NCBI RefSeq assembly: GCF_900637545.1
Contig: NZ_LR134376.1
Coordinates: forward strand, 3,429,001 to 3,493,000
DNA: 64,000 nt
Direction: 5' to 3'
Source: Aeromonas encheleia
Lineage (GTDB): Bacteria > Pseudomonadota > Gammaproteobacteria > Enterobacterales > Aeromonadaceae
The notes under the pieces are model-generated. The model saw nothing but the letters and a program-made list of their open reading frames with translations, did not search any database and was not told where the DNA came from. Below are positions 24,308 through 33,677 of the stretch, piece by piece (the stretch's first letter is position 1; each line of letters opens with the position of its first letter). The translations under genes were made by a program, and so were the position numbers.

Positions 24308-25600
24308 TCAGGCAATCAGCTTGTAGATGATACCGGACATGGCGATCAGGCCAATCAGGGTCACGAAGCCGTTGCTGATGTTGCCAGCGTATTTGCGCAT
24401 GGCCGGAACCTTGGTGATGGCGTACATCGGCATCAGGAACAGCAGCATGGCGATGATGGGGCCGCCCAGGTCTTCGATCATGCCGAGGATGCTCGGGTTG
24501 ATGGTGGCGATGGCCCAGGTGGTCAGGATCATGAAGACCGCAGTCACCTTGTTCAGCTGCTTGATGTCAACGTTCTTGCCCTTCTCGCGCAGCGCCTTGG
24601 CCATCAGGCCGTTCATGCCTTCTTGCGCACCCAGGTAGTGACCCAGGAAGGATTTGCTGATGGCAACCATGGCGATCAACGGAGCCACAGTGGCGATAAC
24701 CGGGTTGTCGAAGTGGTTGGCCAGGTAGGACAGGATGGAGATGTTCTGTTCTTTGGCAGCAGCCAGGTCAGCCGGGGAGAGGCTCAGTACGCAGCTGAAT
24801 ACGAAGAACATGACGGTCATCACCATCATGACGTGAGCACCCAGCAGTATGTTGCTGCACTTCTTCTCGGCACCTTCACCGTAACGACCCTTGTTGTCCA
24901 CCGCGAAGGAGGAGATGATCGGGGAGTGGTTGAAGGAGAACACCATGACCGGGATAGCCAGCCACAGGGTCTTGAGGAAGTCACCGTTGAAGGCGTCAGC
25001 CAGCGCTGGCGCTTCGGTGATGATGGTACCGTTCCAGTGCGGGATCAGGTAGAACGCCAGGCCCATCAGGGTGATCACGAACGGGAATACCAGCACGCTC
25101 ATCGCCTTGACGATGAACTGGCCGCCGAGGCGAACGATCGCCATCAGACCGAGGATCAGCGCCAGCGACAAGATGGCACGGGGAGGTGCAGTCATACCCA
25201 GCTGGTGAACAATCACGCTCTCAACGGTGTTGGTGATGGCGACCGAATACATCAGTACGATCGGGTAGATGGCAAAGAAGTAGAGCAGGGTGATGAATTT
25301 GCCTGCAGTCTTGCCGAAGTGCTCTTCTACGACTTCGGTGATGTCGCCATCACGGGTGGAGCCGGACAGCACGAAGCGGGCCAGACCGCGGTGAGCGAAG
25401 AAGGTCAGCGGCAGAGCCAGGATCAGCATGGCAACCAGCGGCCAGAGGCCACCTACACCGGCGTTGATCGGCAGGAAGAGCACACCGGCACCGATAGCGG
25501 TACCGTACAGACCCAGCATCCAGACCAGGTCGGCCTTATTGATGCCACGGGAAGCCTGACTGGCTAAACGACCATCAACTGCAATATTCATGTCGGACAT
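24308..25600 (-). CDS. sdaC: serine transporter, SdaC/STP family
   Basis: A 430-residue proton-coupled hydroxy/aromatic amino acid permease with about eleven membrane segments. [25 protein letters not shown] is the signature start of SdaC/TdcC/YhaO proteins, followed by [19 protein letters not shown] and [17 protein letters not shown]. SdaC imports serine with H+. No serine deaminase gene is adjacent, unlike E. coli sdaCB. Codons in this gene favour GCC/GTA/GAC/AAC patterns of highly expressed genes more than its neighbours do, consistent with strong expression. The long AT-rich upstream region (25601-26100) carries its promoter. Confidence 0.88.
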   Translation of the reverse strand: MSDMNIAVDGRLASQASRGINKADLVWMLGLYGTAIGAGVLFLPINAGVGGLWPLVAMLILALPLTFFAHRGLARFVLSGSTRDGDITEVVEEHFGKTAGKFITLLYFFAIYPIVLMYSVAITNTVESVIVHQLGMTAPPRAILSLALILGLMAIVRLGGQFIVKAMSVLVFPFVITLMGLAFYLIPHWNGTIITEAPALADAFNGDFLKTLWLAIPVMVFSFNHSPIISSFAVDNKGRYGEGAEKKCSNILLGAHVMMVMTVMFFVFSCVLSLSPADLAAAKEQNISILSYLANHFDNPVIATVAPLIAMVAISKSFLGHYLGAQEGMNGLMAKALREKGKNVDIKQLNKVTAVFMILTTWAIATINPSILGMIEDLGGPIIAMLLFLMPMYAITKVPAMRKYAGNISNGFVTLIGLIAMSGIIYKLIA

Positions 25601-26100
25601 AAGTTGTTCCTGTCATCAAGGAAAGTGAAATCTTGTTGTCTATTGGCCACCTGGCCCGGTTCCGTTTCCCTGGAACGCCTGCTGTTCGTCCTTGTCACTA
25701 CCCCCTCACGCCCCGGCAATCAGGCTACCGCTCCTTGTGATAACCGAATTGCAACAAACGACGGCATGAGATCCTGAACCTGGTTGAGGCACTCGCCTGC
25801 ATTAACAATTCAGCAACAAGCACCTCATCCGATGAGCTGACTCTAATTAAATGCCCCTATTAATCACAGCGTTTTTTTGAATTAATCAACCAAAGTTTGA
25901 CTGTGGTCGACTTTCGGTCGTTCGAGATCACATTACAGACGCCGATTTGTTAGCTTTTTTTAACAAATCAAATTTGTTTCAATAGATTCCAATACTTACC
26001 GCGACCAACAAATGCGTAACATGTCTGGTTCCGAACGCAGATTGTGTGTGTCAGCCCCTTGGCGTACCCTTGTTTTTCGCCCTCAGCCTGTCGAATCAAG
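25601..26100. other. AT-rich divergent regulatory region, sdaC / lysR
   Basis: 500 nt without a gene. It is markedly more AT-rich than its surroundings from about 25830 to 26000 (TTAATTAAATG-like tracts, GCGTTTTTTTGAATTAATC, TTAGCTTTTTTTAACAAATC). Half-sites TTGTGATAACC (25735) and, on the minus strand, ATGTGATCTCG (25935) resemble CRP halves without a good partner. Likely holds the sdaC promoter, possibly with CRP/Lrp or H-NS input, and the weak lysR promoter. Confidence 0.4.
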
Positions 26101-27039
26101 ATGACCATCACCCGCACCGATCTCGCCGAACTGGCGGTGTTTGCCGCCGTCGCCCGCCACCAGAGCTTCAGCAAGGCCGCCCTTGAACTCGGGGTCTCGG
26201 CCTCCGCCCTGAGCCATAGCCTGAAGGGATTGGAGAGTCGGCTCGGGGTCAGGCTGCTCAATCGCAGCACCAGAGCTGTGGTGCCGACCGACGCCGGTCA
26301 GCGGCTGCTGCAACAGCTGGTGCCGACTCTGACCCAGCTGGAGGGGGCCCTCGACGAGTTGACCCGTCACAGTGATGAGCCAGTCGGCAGGTTGAAGATC
26401 TGTGCGCCGCGCGGGGCCATCGATGAGGTGCTGGCCCCGGTGCTGATCGACTATCTGGTGCGCTATCCGCGGGTGCAGGTGGAGGTGGTGGAGCAGGAGT
26501 TGATGCCGCGCCTCATCGAGGACGGCTATGATGCCGCCATCTTCTATGGGGATCTGCTGCCCAAGGAGATGATCGCCATCCCGCTCGGGCCGCTGCAGCG
26601 CTATCTGGTGGTGGGATCACCGGCCTATCTGGCCAGGCGCGGCACGCCCCAGCACCCGGCCGAGCTGGTCCAACATGACTGCATCGGCTATCGCCTCACC
26701 CCCCATCACCACTACCGCTGGGCCTTTGCCGCCGACGGCAAGCTGCTGGAGATCGAGGTGAGCGGGCCGCTGACCACCAGCACCCCGGCCCTCTACCTGG
26801 GGGCCGCCGAGGCGGGGCTGGGGCTGGCCTACTGCCTAGAGGAGGAGGTTCGCCAGCAGCTGGCGAGCGGCAGCCTGGTGAGCGTGCTGACCTCATGGAG
26901 CCCGACCTTTGCCGGTTTCTGTCTCTTCTACCCCAGCCGCCATCAGCTGGGACACGGCCTGCGCGCCCTGATCGACATGCTCAAGGCGCACCACCAGCCG
27001 CCGCAATTACTGAGCGGAATTCATCAACTCATCAAATAA
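26101..27039 (+). CDS. LysR-family transcriptional regulator
   Basis: A 312-residue LTTR: LAELAVFAAVARHQSFSKAALELGVSASALSHSLKGLESRLGVRLLNRSTRAVVPTDAG is a full HTH_1 domain, followed by a LysR substrate-binding domain (RLKICAPRGAIDEVLAPVLIDYL). ATG 26101 begins just before the helix-turn-helix; a longer frame upstream lacks family features. It is co-directional with, and 72 nt before, a MATE pump gene, so it may control that pump, although LTTR targets are more often divergent. Confidence 0.88.
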   Translation: MTITRTDLAELAVFAAVARHQSFSKAALELGVSASALSHSLKGLESRLGVRLLNRSTRAVVPTDAGQRLLQQLVPTLTQLEGALDELTRHSDEPVGRLKICAPRGAIDEVLAPVLIDYLVRYPRVQVEVVEQELMPRLIEDGYDAAIFYGDLLPKEMIAIPLGPLQRYLVVGSPAYLARRGTPQHPAELVQHDCIGYRLTPHHHYRWAFAADGKLLEIEVSGPLTTSTPALYLGAAEAGLGLAYCLEEEVRQQLASGSLVSVLTSWSPTFAGFCLFYPSRHQLGHGLRALIDMLKAHHQPPQLLSGIHQLIK

Positions 27040-27111
27040 ACACCGGATTATCAATCAAAACGTAAAAATCTACACTGGTGCTTCGATCCCAACACAGCAA
27101 GAAGCATCGCC

Positions 27112-28533
27112 ATGTCCGCTTATTTCACCCGACGCCAACGGGCCATGACCCGTCGCTTCTGGGGCTATGCCCTCCCCTCCATCCTCGCCATGCTGGTGTC
27201 CGGCGCCTATTACCTGGTCGACGGCATCTTCGTCGGTCACTACGTGGGGGCCGCCGGCCTCGCCGGCATCAACCTGGTCTACCCAGTCATCATGGTGCTG
27301 ATCGGTCTCGCCGCCATGATCGCCATGGGGGCGGCGACCGCCATCTCCTTCCAGCAGGGGGCGAAGAACCTCCACCAGGCCCGCCAGGCCCTGGTCAACG
27401 CGCTCTGGCTGCTGGTGCTGCTGGGCACCACGGCGCCGCTGCTGCTGTACCATTGGCACATCGACATCCTGCTGGGGCTGGGGATCGAGCAAGGCACCGA
27501 GACCTGGCAGCAGGCCAGCGACTACCTCCTGTGGATCGGCGGCGGCACCCTGCTGCTGGCCAGCAACCTGGCGGTGCCCTACCTGCTGCGCAACGACGGC
27601 CGGCCCAGACTGGCCATGATCCTGGTCAGTGCCGGCGCCGTGCTCAACATCCTGCTCAACTATGTGATGGTCGGCCGGCTGGGACTGGGGCTGGTGGGCA
27701 CGGCCCAGGCCACCCTCATCTCAGAGGGCATCGTCAGCCTGCTGGGCCTCGGCTATTTCTTTAGCTCCCATGCCAGGCTGCGCCTCTCGTGGCGCCAGCT
27801 CGCGCCCGATCTGCCGGCCATGCCCGGCCTGCTGTTCACCGGGCTGCCGAGCCTGATCGCCCAGTTCAACCTGGGGCTGCTGCTGCTGCTGCACAACAGC
27901 CAGCTGATGGTCCATGGCTCGGTCAAGGATCTGGCCGGCTTCACCGTGGCCGGTTACACCGAGGCGGTGTTCATCGTGATATTGCAAGGCCTGGCGTTCG
28001 GCATCCAGCCGCTCATCAGCCAGGCGGCAGGGGCCAGGCGCCACCGGGATCTGAAGTTCCTGATGGAGATGGGGCTCAAGATCACGCTGATCTACGGCAT
28101 GCTGGTCTGGCTGTTGATCCAGCTGCTGCCACGCCAGGTGGCCATGCTCTACACCGGCGATCAGGATGAGGAGCTGCTCTCCGCTGCCGTCAGCAGCCTG
28201 ACTCTCAACCTCGGCGCCATCCCGCTGGAGGGGATCATCATGTTCGGCATAGTGCTGCTGCAATCCATGGCGCGCACCCGCCAGGCGCTGATCATCTCGG
28301 CGGCCAAGACCCTGCTGCTGCTGCCGCTGATCTTCTTGCTGCCGCTGCAGTGGGGCCGCGATGGGGTGCTGATGGCCCAGCCCACCACGGTGCTGCTGCT
28401 GACCCTGCCGCTGTGCTGGCTGCTGTGGCGGGAGTGGCGCCGCCTCGCCCTGGCCTGCGCCCCCCGTCCGCTGCGCCGCACCCAGCCGCTCGGCCCCCGC
28501 CAGGAGGCACAACTGACACGCCGCGCCGGCTAG
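27112..28533 (+). CDS. MATE-family efflux transporter
   Basis: A 473-residue polytopic protein with the repeated six-helix MatE architecture: RFWGYALPSILAMLVSGAYYLVDGIFVGHYVGAAGLAGINLVYP opens repeat 1, and LPSLIAQFNLGLLLLLHNSQ opens repeat 2. MATE pumps export cationic drugs or metabolites against Na+ or H+. The subgroup resembles MepA/DinF-like multidrug pumps by eye (VDGIFVG). Its neighbour is a LysR regulator; substrate not predictable. The 3' end lies 22 nt from the convergent pdxY stop. Confidence 0.85.
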   Translation: MSAYFTRRQRAMTRRFWGYALPSILAMLVSGAYYLVDGIFVGHYVGAAGLAGINLVYPVIMVLIGLAAMIAMGAATAISFQQGAKNLHQARQALVNALWLLVLLGTTAPLLLYHWHIDILLGLGIEQGTETWQQASDYLLWIGGGTLLLASNLAVPYLLRNDGRPRLAMILVSAGAVLNILLNYVMVGRLGLGLVGTAQATLISEGIVSLLGLGYFFSSHARLRLSWRQLAPDLPAMPGLLFTGLPSLIAQFNLGLLLLLHNSQLMVHGSVKDLAGFTVAGYTEAVFIVILQGLAFGIQPLISQAAGARRHRDLKFLMEMGLKITLIYGMLVWLLIQLLPRQVAMLYTGDQDEELLSAAVSSLTLNLGAIPLEGIIMFGIVLLQSMARTRQALIISAAKTLLLLPLIFLLPLQWGRDGVLMAQPTTVLLLTLPLCWLLWREWRRLALACAPRPLRRTQPLGPRQEAQLTRRAG

Positions 28534-28555
28534 CCCTGGCCGCAAGAACGGCAGG

Positions 28556-29416
28556 CTAGAGCCGGATGGCGCGGGTGTGGACCTCGGGCTCGGCCATCGC
28601 CTGCTGCGCCGTCACCAGCTGCAACTCATAGGCCCCCGCCAGCCAGGTGTGGGCCATGACCGCATCCACGCTGGCGTTGGTGCGCTCGAACGCCTGCACG
28701 GGATCCTGTCCGGCCAGCAGATTGGCCAGCATGATGGCGCTGAGCAGATCCCCCACCCCGATGGGATGGCGCTTGAACGGATAGAGGGGCCGGGAGATAT
28801 GAAAGGCCCCGGCGTCGCACACCAGCAGCATCTCGAACCTGTCCAGGGCAAACCCGGCCCGCCCCAGATGCTTGACCATCACCAGCTTGACCCCCTGCTC
28901 GCGCAACTGCTGGCAGGCCGCCAGCGCCTCGGGCAGATTCTGGATCTCGCGGTCGGTCAGCTGCTCCAGCTCCAGCAGATTGGGGGCCAGCATGTCGGCG
29001 CAGGCCAGCGCCCGCGTCTTGAAGAAATCGGCGACACCGGGGGCCACTATGCACCCCTTGTCGGGGTGACCCATGACGGGGTCACAAAAATAGAGGGCCT
29101 CTGGATTGAGCGCCTTGAGATGGGCCACCGCGGCCAGGATCTCCTCCCCCTGCTCGGCAGAACCGAGGTAGCCGCTCAGCAACGCATCGCACTGCCCCAG
29201 CACGCCTATGTCGGCGAGGCCCGTCATCAGCTGGCGGATGTGGCCATCCGGCATCCCCATCCCCTGCCAGCCCGCGCTGTACTGGGTGTGGTTGGAGAAC
29301 TGCACGGTATTGACCGGCCAGACTTCCAGCCCCATGCGGCGCATGGGAAACACGGCGGCACCATTGCCGGCACAGCCGAACACCACGTGGGATTGAATGG
29401 AGAGAACTCGTTTCAT
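28556..29416 (-). CDS. pdxY: pyridoxal kinase PdxY
   Basis: A 286-residue ribokinase-fold kinase collinear with E. coli Pdx[70 protein letters not shown], and [18 protein letters not shown] with the G-x-GD catalytic Asp. It phosphorylates pyridoxal to PLP. The PLP-dependent lysine decarboxylase CadA is encoded just upstream on the same strand, so local supply of its cofactor is a plausible link, although a terminator separates them. Confidence 0.93.
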   Translation of the reverse strand: MKRVLSIQSHVVFGCAGNGAAVFPMRRMGLEVWPVNTVQFSNHTQYSAGWQGMGMPDGHIRQLMTGLADIGVLGQCDALLSGYLGSAEQGEEILAAVAHLKALNPEALYFCDPVMGHPDKGCIVAPGVADFFKTRALACADMLAPNLLELEQLTDREIQNLPEALAACQQLREQGVKLVMVKHLGRAGFALDRFEMLLVCDAGAFHISRPLYPFKRHPIGVGDLLSAIMLANLLAGQDPVQAFERTNASVDAVMAHTWLAGAYELQLVTAQQAMAEPEVHTRAIRL

Positions 29417-29454
29417 GATGGCGACTCACACAAAAAGGGTTAAACCCCGCAGGG

Positions 29455-29477
29455 AAAAACGGGCCTCACGGCCCGTT
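29455..29477 (-). terminator. terminator after cadA
   Basis: AACGGGCC / GGCCCGTT with a four-nt loop, followed on the minus strand by TTTCCC. It lies 15 nt past the cadA stop and isolates pdxY. Confidence 0.85.
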
Positions 29478-29491
29478 GTTGTCACTCTCGA

Positions 29492-31624
29492 TTAACGCAG
29501 CACCTTGACGGTGTAGCTGCCATCGGCCTGGCGATAGAGGCCGTGGATGTCGGTCTCGAAGCCAGGGTAATGGGCCCCGATCTCACACAGCATCTCGAGG
29601 AACTCCAGCACCGGCAGGGAATCCGCGGTCACCATCTCCCCCGGCAGCACCAGCGGCACTCCCGGCGGGTAGGGCAAAATCATGTTGGCGCTGATGCGAT
29701 CCACCATGTCACGCAGCGGCACCTCTTCCAGGTTGCCGGCCAGCTCCTGCTGCCAGGCGACGTGCGGGGTCATCTTCATCTCCGGCAGCACGTCGAACGC
29801 CTTGAACATCAGCTCCGGCAGACGGTACTTGCTGGTCAGGGCGTGGATGCTCTGGGCCAGCTCCTGGATGCGCATGCCTTCGTAGAAGCTCGGGTCTTCA
29901 CGGTAGAGGCTCGGCAAGATGCTCTTGATGGTCAGGTTCAGGTCATAGCCGCGCTTGAACTCGGTCAGGGCGCGCAACAGCTGCATCGCCTTGGACTGAT
30001 CGATGCCGATGGAGAACAGGAACAGCAGGTTGTAGGGGCCGGTCTTCTCCACCACTATGCCGCGCTCGTCGAGGAACTTGGAGACCAGAGAGGCGGGCAG
30101 GCCACGCGCCATCAGCTCGCCCTGACGGTTCATCCCCGGGGTCAGCAGGGTGACCTTGATGGGATCCAGATACATGTGGTCATCGTCGATGCCGTTGAAG
30201 CCGTGCCAGTCATCCTTGGGATCCAGCTTCCAGCACTCGAGGGTGTCGATGTCGTCCGGCTGCCAGACGTCGAAGAACCAGCCTTCACTCTGCTCCCGCA
30301 ACCGCTTGATCTCTTTACGGAAGGAGACGGCGCGATCGATGGAGTCCTTGATCAGCCGCTTGCCGGTGTTGCCCCGCATCATGGCGGCGGAGATCTCGGT
30401 GGACGCCACTATGCCGTACTGGGGCGAGGTGGAGGTGTGCATCATGAAGGCTTCGTTGAAGGTCTCCTCCTCCACGTCGCCCTTGATGTGGATCATCGAG
30501 GCCTGGGAGAAGGCCGCCAGCAGCTTGTGGGTGGACTGGGTCTCGTAGAACACCTTGCCCGGCATGGCCTCGCCGCTCATGCCGCACTTGCCCTCATAGA
30601 TGGGGCTGAAGTTGGTGTAGGGCACCCAGGCGCTGTCGAAGTGGATGTAGGGGGTATCCAGACTCTCCTTGATAAAGCCGGTGTTGTAGAGCAGACCGTC
30701 ATAGGTGGAGTTGGTGATCACCGCGTAGCGCGGCGCCTGGGCGCCCGGGGTGGCGGCCACCTTGGCGGCGATGGTCTCGCGGCTGAACTCGCTCTGGGGA
30801 ATGCCACCCAGGATGCCGTAGGCGTTGCGGGTCGGCCGGAAGTAGATCGGGGTCACGTCGTTCATCATCATCAGATGAGTCAGGGACTTGTGACAGTTGC
30901 GATCCACCAGCACAGTGCTACCCGCCGGGGCGGAGAACATGCCGACTATCTTGTTGGCGGTGGAGGTGCCGTTGGTGACTATGTAGGAGCGATCGGCGTT
31001 GAAGGTGCGGGCTATGTACTCCTCGGCCTCCTTGTGCGGACCCGAGTGATCCAGCAGGGAGCCCAGCTCCGGCATGGAGATGGAGACATCCGCCTTGAAC
31101 GCGTTGGGGCCGTAGAAGTCATAGAAGATGCTGCCGGCCGGGCTCATCTGGAAGGCGGTGCCGCCCATGTGACCCGGGGTGCAGAAGGTGTATTTGCCCT
31201 CTTCCACGTACTTGAACAGCGCCTTGGTGAAGGGCGGCAGTATGGCGTCCTGATACTCCTGGGTGGCCTGGCCAATCTTGAGGGCGATGTCGTCGGCCAT
31301 GCCGAGACGGTACTCGAAGAAGTGCACGTTCAGGCGCAGATCGGTCAGATGAATGTCCAGGGTGGACTGGTCGTTGGCGAAGGCGAAGATCGGCAGCTTC
31401 TCGTTGCGATCGTGGATCTCCTTGCACAGACCGAGGGAGTACTTGTCCCAGTCGAAGATGGCGCCGCAGACGCGGGGGTTCTTCTCGATCAGTTTGAGCA
31501 GATCGGCCACGTCGACCGGATAGACCACCTGAAAGCCTTTGCGCTCGAGGGAGGCCTGCAGCTGACGGATGGGCTCTTCCTTGAAGAACACGCCCAGGTG
31601 GTTGAGGATGGCAATGATATTCAT
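29492..31624 (-). CDS. cadA: inducible lysine decarboxylase CadA
   Basis: A 710-residue PLP fold-type I decarboxylase, collinear with E. coli CadA from MNIIAILNHLGVFFKEEPIR to TDIHGLYRQADGSYTVKVL. An N-terminal response-regulator-like wing domain precedes the PLP domain, with TFCTPGHMGGTAFQ, DHSGPHKEAEEYIA, FDSAWVPYTNFSPIYEGKCG and the Schiff-base lysine in TQSTHKLLAAFSQ. It converts lysine to cadaverine and CO2, consuming a proton in acid stress. Start ATG 31624 matches E. coli; the five extra upstream codons are not conserved. Co-transcribed with cadB, with a hairpin in the 76-nt gap. Confidence 0.95.
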   Translation of the reverse strand: MNIIAILNHLGVFFKEEPIRQLQASLERKGFQVVYPVDVADLLKLIEKNPRVCGAIFDWDKYSLGLCKEIHDRNEKLPIFAFANDQSTLDIHLTDLRLNVHFFEYRLGMADDIALKIGQATQEYQDAILPPFTKALFKYVEEGKYTFCTPGHMGGTAFQMSPAGSIFYDFYGPNAFKADVSISMPELGSLLDHSGPHKEAEEYIARTFNADRSYIVTNGTSTANKIVGMFSAPAGSTVLVDRNCHKSLTHLMMMNDVTPIYFRPTRNAYGILGGIPQSEFSRETIAAKVAATPGAQAPRYAVITNSTYDGLLYNTGFIKESLDTPYIHFDSAWVPYTNFSPIYEGKCGMSGEAMPGKVFYETQSTHKLLAAFSQASMIHIKGDVEEETFNEAFMMHTSTSPQYGIVASTEISAAMMRGNTGKRLIKDSIDRAVSFRKEIKRLREQSEGWFFDVWQPDDIDTLECWKLDPKDDWHGFNGIDDDHMYLDPIKVTLLTPGMNRQGELMARGLPASLVSKFLDERGIVVEKTGPYNLLFLFSIGIDQSKAMQLLRALTEFKRGYDLNLTIKSILPSLYREDPSFYEGMRIQELAQSIHALTSKYRLPELMFKAFDVLPEMKMTPHVAWQQELAGNLEEVPLRDMVDRISANMILPYPPGVPLVLPGEMVTADSLPVLEFLEMLCEIGAHYPGFETDIHGLYRQADGSYTVKVLR

Positions 31625-31647
31625 CTTGATGCTCCACACGTGAAGAG

Positions 31648-31681
31648 GCGCTCTCCATCAGGGATGGTGAGTGAAGAGCGC
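31648..31681 (-). other. cadB-cadA intercistronic hairpin
   Basis: Outer stem GCGCTCT / AGAGCGC with a nested CCATC / GATGG, lacking a T tract. It probably protects or processes the mRNA, separating antiporter and enzyme levels. Confidence 0.6.
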
Positions 31682-31700
31682 AGGAAAAAGGGAAACGGAG

Positions 31701-33035
31701 TTAGTGGCTGGGCTGCTCGTTGAGCAAGGCGTCGTGCTGACGCAACCCCTGTTTCTTGGCGTAGAACATCAGGATGATGAGCGACACCACGAAGGTAGCG
31801 GTGAGGTTGGACCCCTTGGCGCCCATCAGGGCCACCAGGCAGAACACGCTGGCGACGCCGGAGAACAGCATGGCGCCTATGCTGCGGGAGGTCATGCCCT
31901 CGAAGCGGATGAGGTTAATGCTGGAGTAGAAGTAGGGCAGCATGGTCAGCAGCACCGCATCCGTGGTCAGCACGTTGAACAGGTCGGCGGCGTGGGCGGA
32001 CTGGGAGGTGAAAGCGGTCAGCACCACCATCAGGGCCGTCATCTTGAGGGAGCCGAGGATCAGCCCCTTCTTGGCGACGCCGTTCTTGTCCAGTTCGCCG
32101 TAGATCTTCGGGAAGTTGCCGTCGTGGGCGGCACGCTTGCCCGCCTCCCCCACCAGCATCATCCAGGAGCCGAGCGAGGTGAAGCAGGCCAGGGCGGTGA
32201 AGGCGGAGACGAAGGGGGCAGACCAGTCGCCGAAGATGGCGGAAGAGGCCATGGCGAAGGGGGCGCCGGAGGCGGCCACCTCACCGGCCGGGAACATGCC
32301 GCCGATCACCTGGGTGGAGAGTATGTAGATGACGCCGGCGATGCCGGTGCCCAGCATGGTGGCGAGCGGCACTGTGCGCTTGGGATCCTTGACCATGCCG
32401 GAGGAGACGGCGGCCGACTCCACCCCGACGAAGGACCAGAGGCAGATCAGCACGGCGCTGATGACGGCGTGCAGGTCGCTGCCGCCTGTGGTGTTCCAGT
32501 TCTGGCTGTAGAGGGTGGTATCGAAATGCGCCCAGCCCATCAGGGCGGTGCCCACCACCGGCAGCAGGATCAGCACCAGCCCCAGGGTACAGAGTCGGCT
32601 CACCCAGCTGCCGCCAAGCAGGTTGACGAAGGTGAAGATCCAGACCGCCGCTATGGTGGCCACGGCCGCCGGGATGGGGTTGTTGAGGATGGGGAAGAAC
32701 ACCGACAGATAAGAGACGCCGGTGATGGCGATGGCCAGGTTGCCGATCCAGTTGGCGTGGTAGTAGAGCACCCCGGTCTGGAAGCCGAACACCGGGGAGA
32801 TTTCGCCGGCATAGGCGATGGGGCCCCCTTCTTGCGGGTTCTTGGTGGCGAGGCGGGCGAACACGAATGCCAGGCCCATAGCGCCCACCAGGCAGATAGC
32901 CCAGCTGAATACCGAGATGGAACCGACAGTGGCCAGGGCCGAAGGCAGCAGCGCGATGCCGCTCCCCATCATGTTGCCGGCCACCACACCTGTACAGGCG
33001 ATGAGGCCGATCTTCTTGCTCGTATCGAGGGACAT
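31701..33035 (-). CDS. cadB: lysine:cadaverine antiporter CadB
   Basis: A 444-residue APC transporter, the same length as E. coli CadB. Blocks include KKIGLIACTGVVAGNMMGSGIALLP, ISVFSWAICLVGAMGLAFVFARLA, GGPIAYAGEISPVFGFQTGVLYYHANWIGN, and WSFVGVESAAVSSGMVKDPKRTVPLATMLGT. CadB swaps external lysine for the cadaverine made by CadA. Start ATG 33035 opens MSLDTSKKIGL; the extra 24 codons upstream are unconserved. A 640-nt control region lies upstream, facing cadC. Confidence 0.93.
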   Translation of the reverse strand: MSLDTSKKIGLIACTGVVAGNMMGSGIALLPSALATVGSISVFSWAICLVGAMGLAFVFARLATKNPQEGGPIAYAGEISPVFGFQTGVLYYHANWIGNLAIAITGVSYLSVFFPILNNPIPAAVATIAAVWIFTFVNLLGGSWVSRLCTLGLVLILLPVVGTALMGWAHFDTTLYSQNWNTTGGSDLHAVISAVLICLWSFVGVESAAVSSGMVKDPKRTVPLATMLGTGIAGVIYILSTQVIGGMFPAGEVAASGAPFAMASSAIFGDWSAPFVSAFTALACFTSLGSWMMLVGEAGKRAAHDGNFPKIYGELDKNGVAKKGLILGSLKMTALMVVLTAFTSQSAHAADLFNVLTTDAVLLTMLPYFYSSINLIRFEGMTSRSIGAMLFSGVASVFCLVALMGAKGSNLTATFVVSLIILMFYAKKQGLRQHDALLNEQPSH

Positions 33036-33240
33036 AGGATCTCCGGGTCTATAAAAGGTCGGGTCGTCAAACACTACTGGCGGAAGCTCCCGCCAGAGAA
33101 TGGGCACAGACTAGACCGCCGGCCCGCGGAAAACATAAGGGCCCCCTCAGGGATAAAAACATGAGCACACTTTTTTAAAGCCGCTCAGAACAACTCATAT
33201 AAACCCATCAAATACAGACAGTTAAACCACTCATCATGAG

Positions 33241-33312
33241 CCACCTTGATAAAATCCTGATGTGCCGCCGCCGCCTTGATGAAGTTGATGACCCCTGCCG
33301 GCCCACCTTGAT
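33241..33312 (-). repeat. three CCRCCTTGAT direct repeats upstream of cadBA
   Basis: CCACCTTGAT at 33241-33250 and 33303-33312 and CCGCCTTGAT at 33271-33280. Spacings of 30 and 32 nt put them on nearly the same helix face, as expected for a multimeric binding site. They lie about 205-280 nt before the cadB start. Confidence 0.7.
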
Positions 33313-33610
33313 ATTTTTCGGTGTGCCCCCGACGGGATGAGTGGGCGCCGTTCAGCCCCATCGGCTTGCGGGTCTGGTGCCAGGCTGCCCTTGGTCAGCC
33401 GCCGCCGGCGCAATCCTGGGCCCCCCTACCCCATGGCGGGCAGGCGTCAGGGCTCGCCAGCACCATGAAAATCAGCAAGGGCCGGGGCGCCAGCGACTGT
33501 GGCCAAAGGTGCATAAGGAGAGGGAGAGAGGGGGATGGGGGGATAAGAGATTGGGGCGCGACGCCCCTTCGGCTGGGCGAGCGGCGGATCCCGCCTCCCG
33601 GCCACGGAGA

Positions 33611-33642
33611 AGCAACAGGCCACCCCGGGGTGGCCTGTTGCT
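33611..33642. repeat. 32-bp perfect palindrome after cadC
   Basis: Half-site AGCAACAGGCCACCCC is followed immediately by its exact reverse complement, with no spacer. It begins 36 nt past the cadC stop. Neither side has a downstream T tract (an A6 run lies at 33647 on the plus strand), so it is not a textbook terminator for cadC. Confidence 0.85.
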
Positions 33643-33677
33643 GTAGAAAAAATGGGATCAGGGGGGAGAGATATGGC

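Larger units (their letters stand above)
33036..33677. other. cadBA control region
   Basis: 642 nt without a gene between cadC and cadB, both on the minus strand. The cadB-proximal 200 nt are AT-rich (CACTTTTTTAAAG, CATATAAACCCATC) and probably hold the cadBA promoter and CadC-binding DNA, followed by a triple direct repeat (33241-33312). The cadC-proximal part is GC-rich, has a GGGGCG-CGA-CGCCCC stem at 33554-33568 and a 32-bp palindrome (33611). No coding potential I trust. Confidence 0.5.

Noticed and set aside
25730..25945. CRP sites upstream of sdaC
   Set aside because: Only half-sites (TTGTGATAACC, ATGTGATCTCG) without a partner at the right spacing.
29543..31723. 726-codon open frame antisense to cadA
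   Set aside because: cadA is complete and collinear with E. coli CadA; the opposite frame is Gly/Val/His-rich and featureless.
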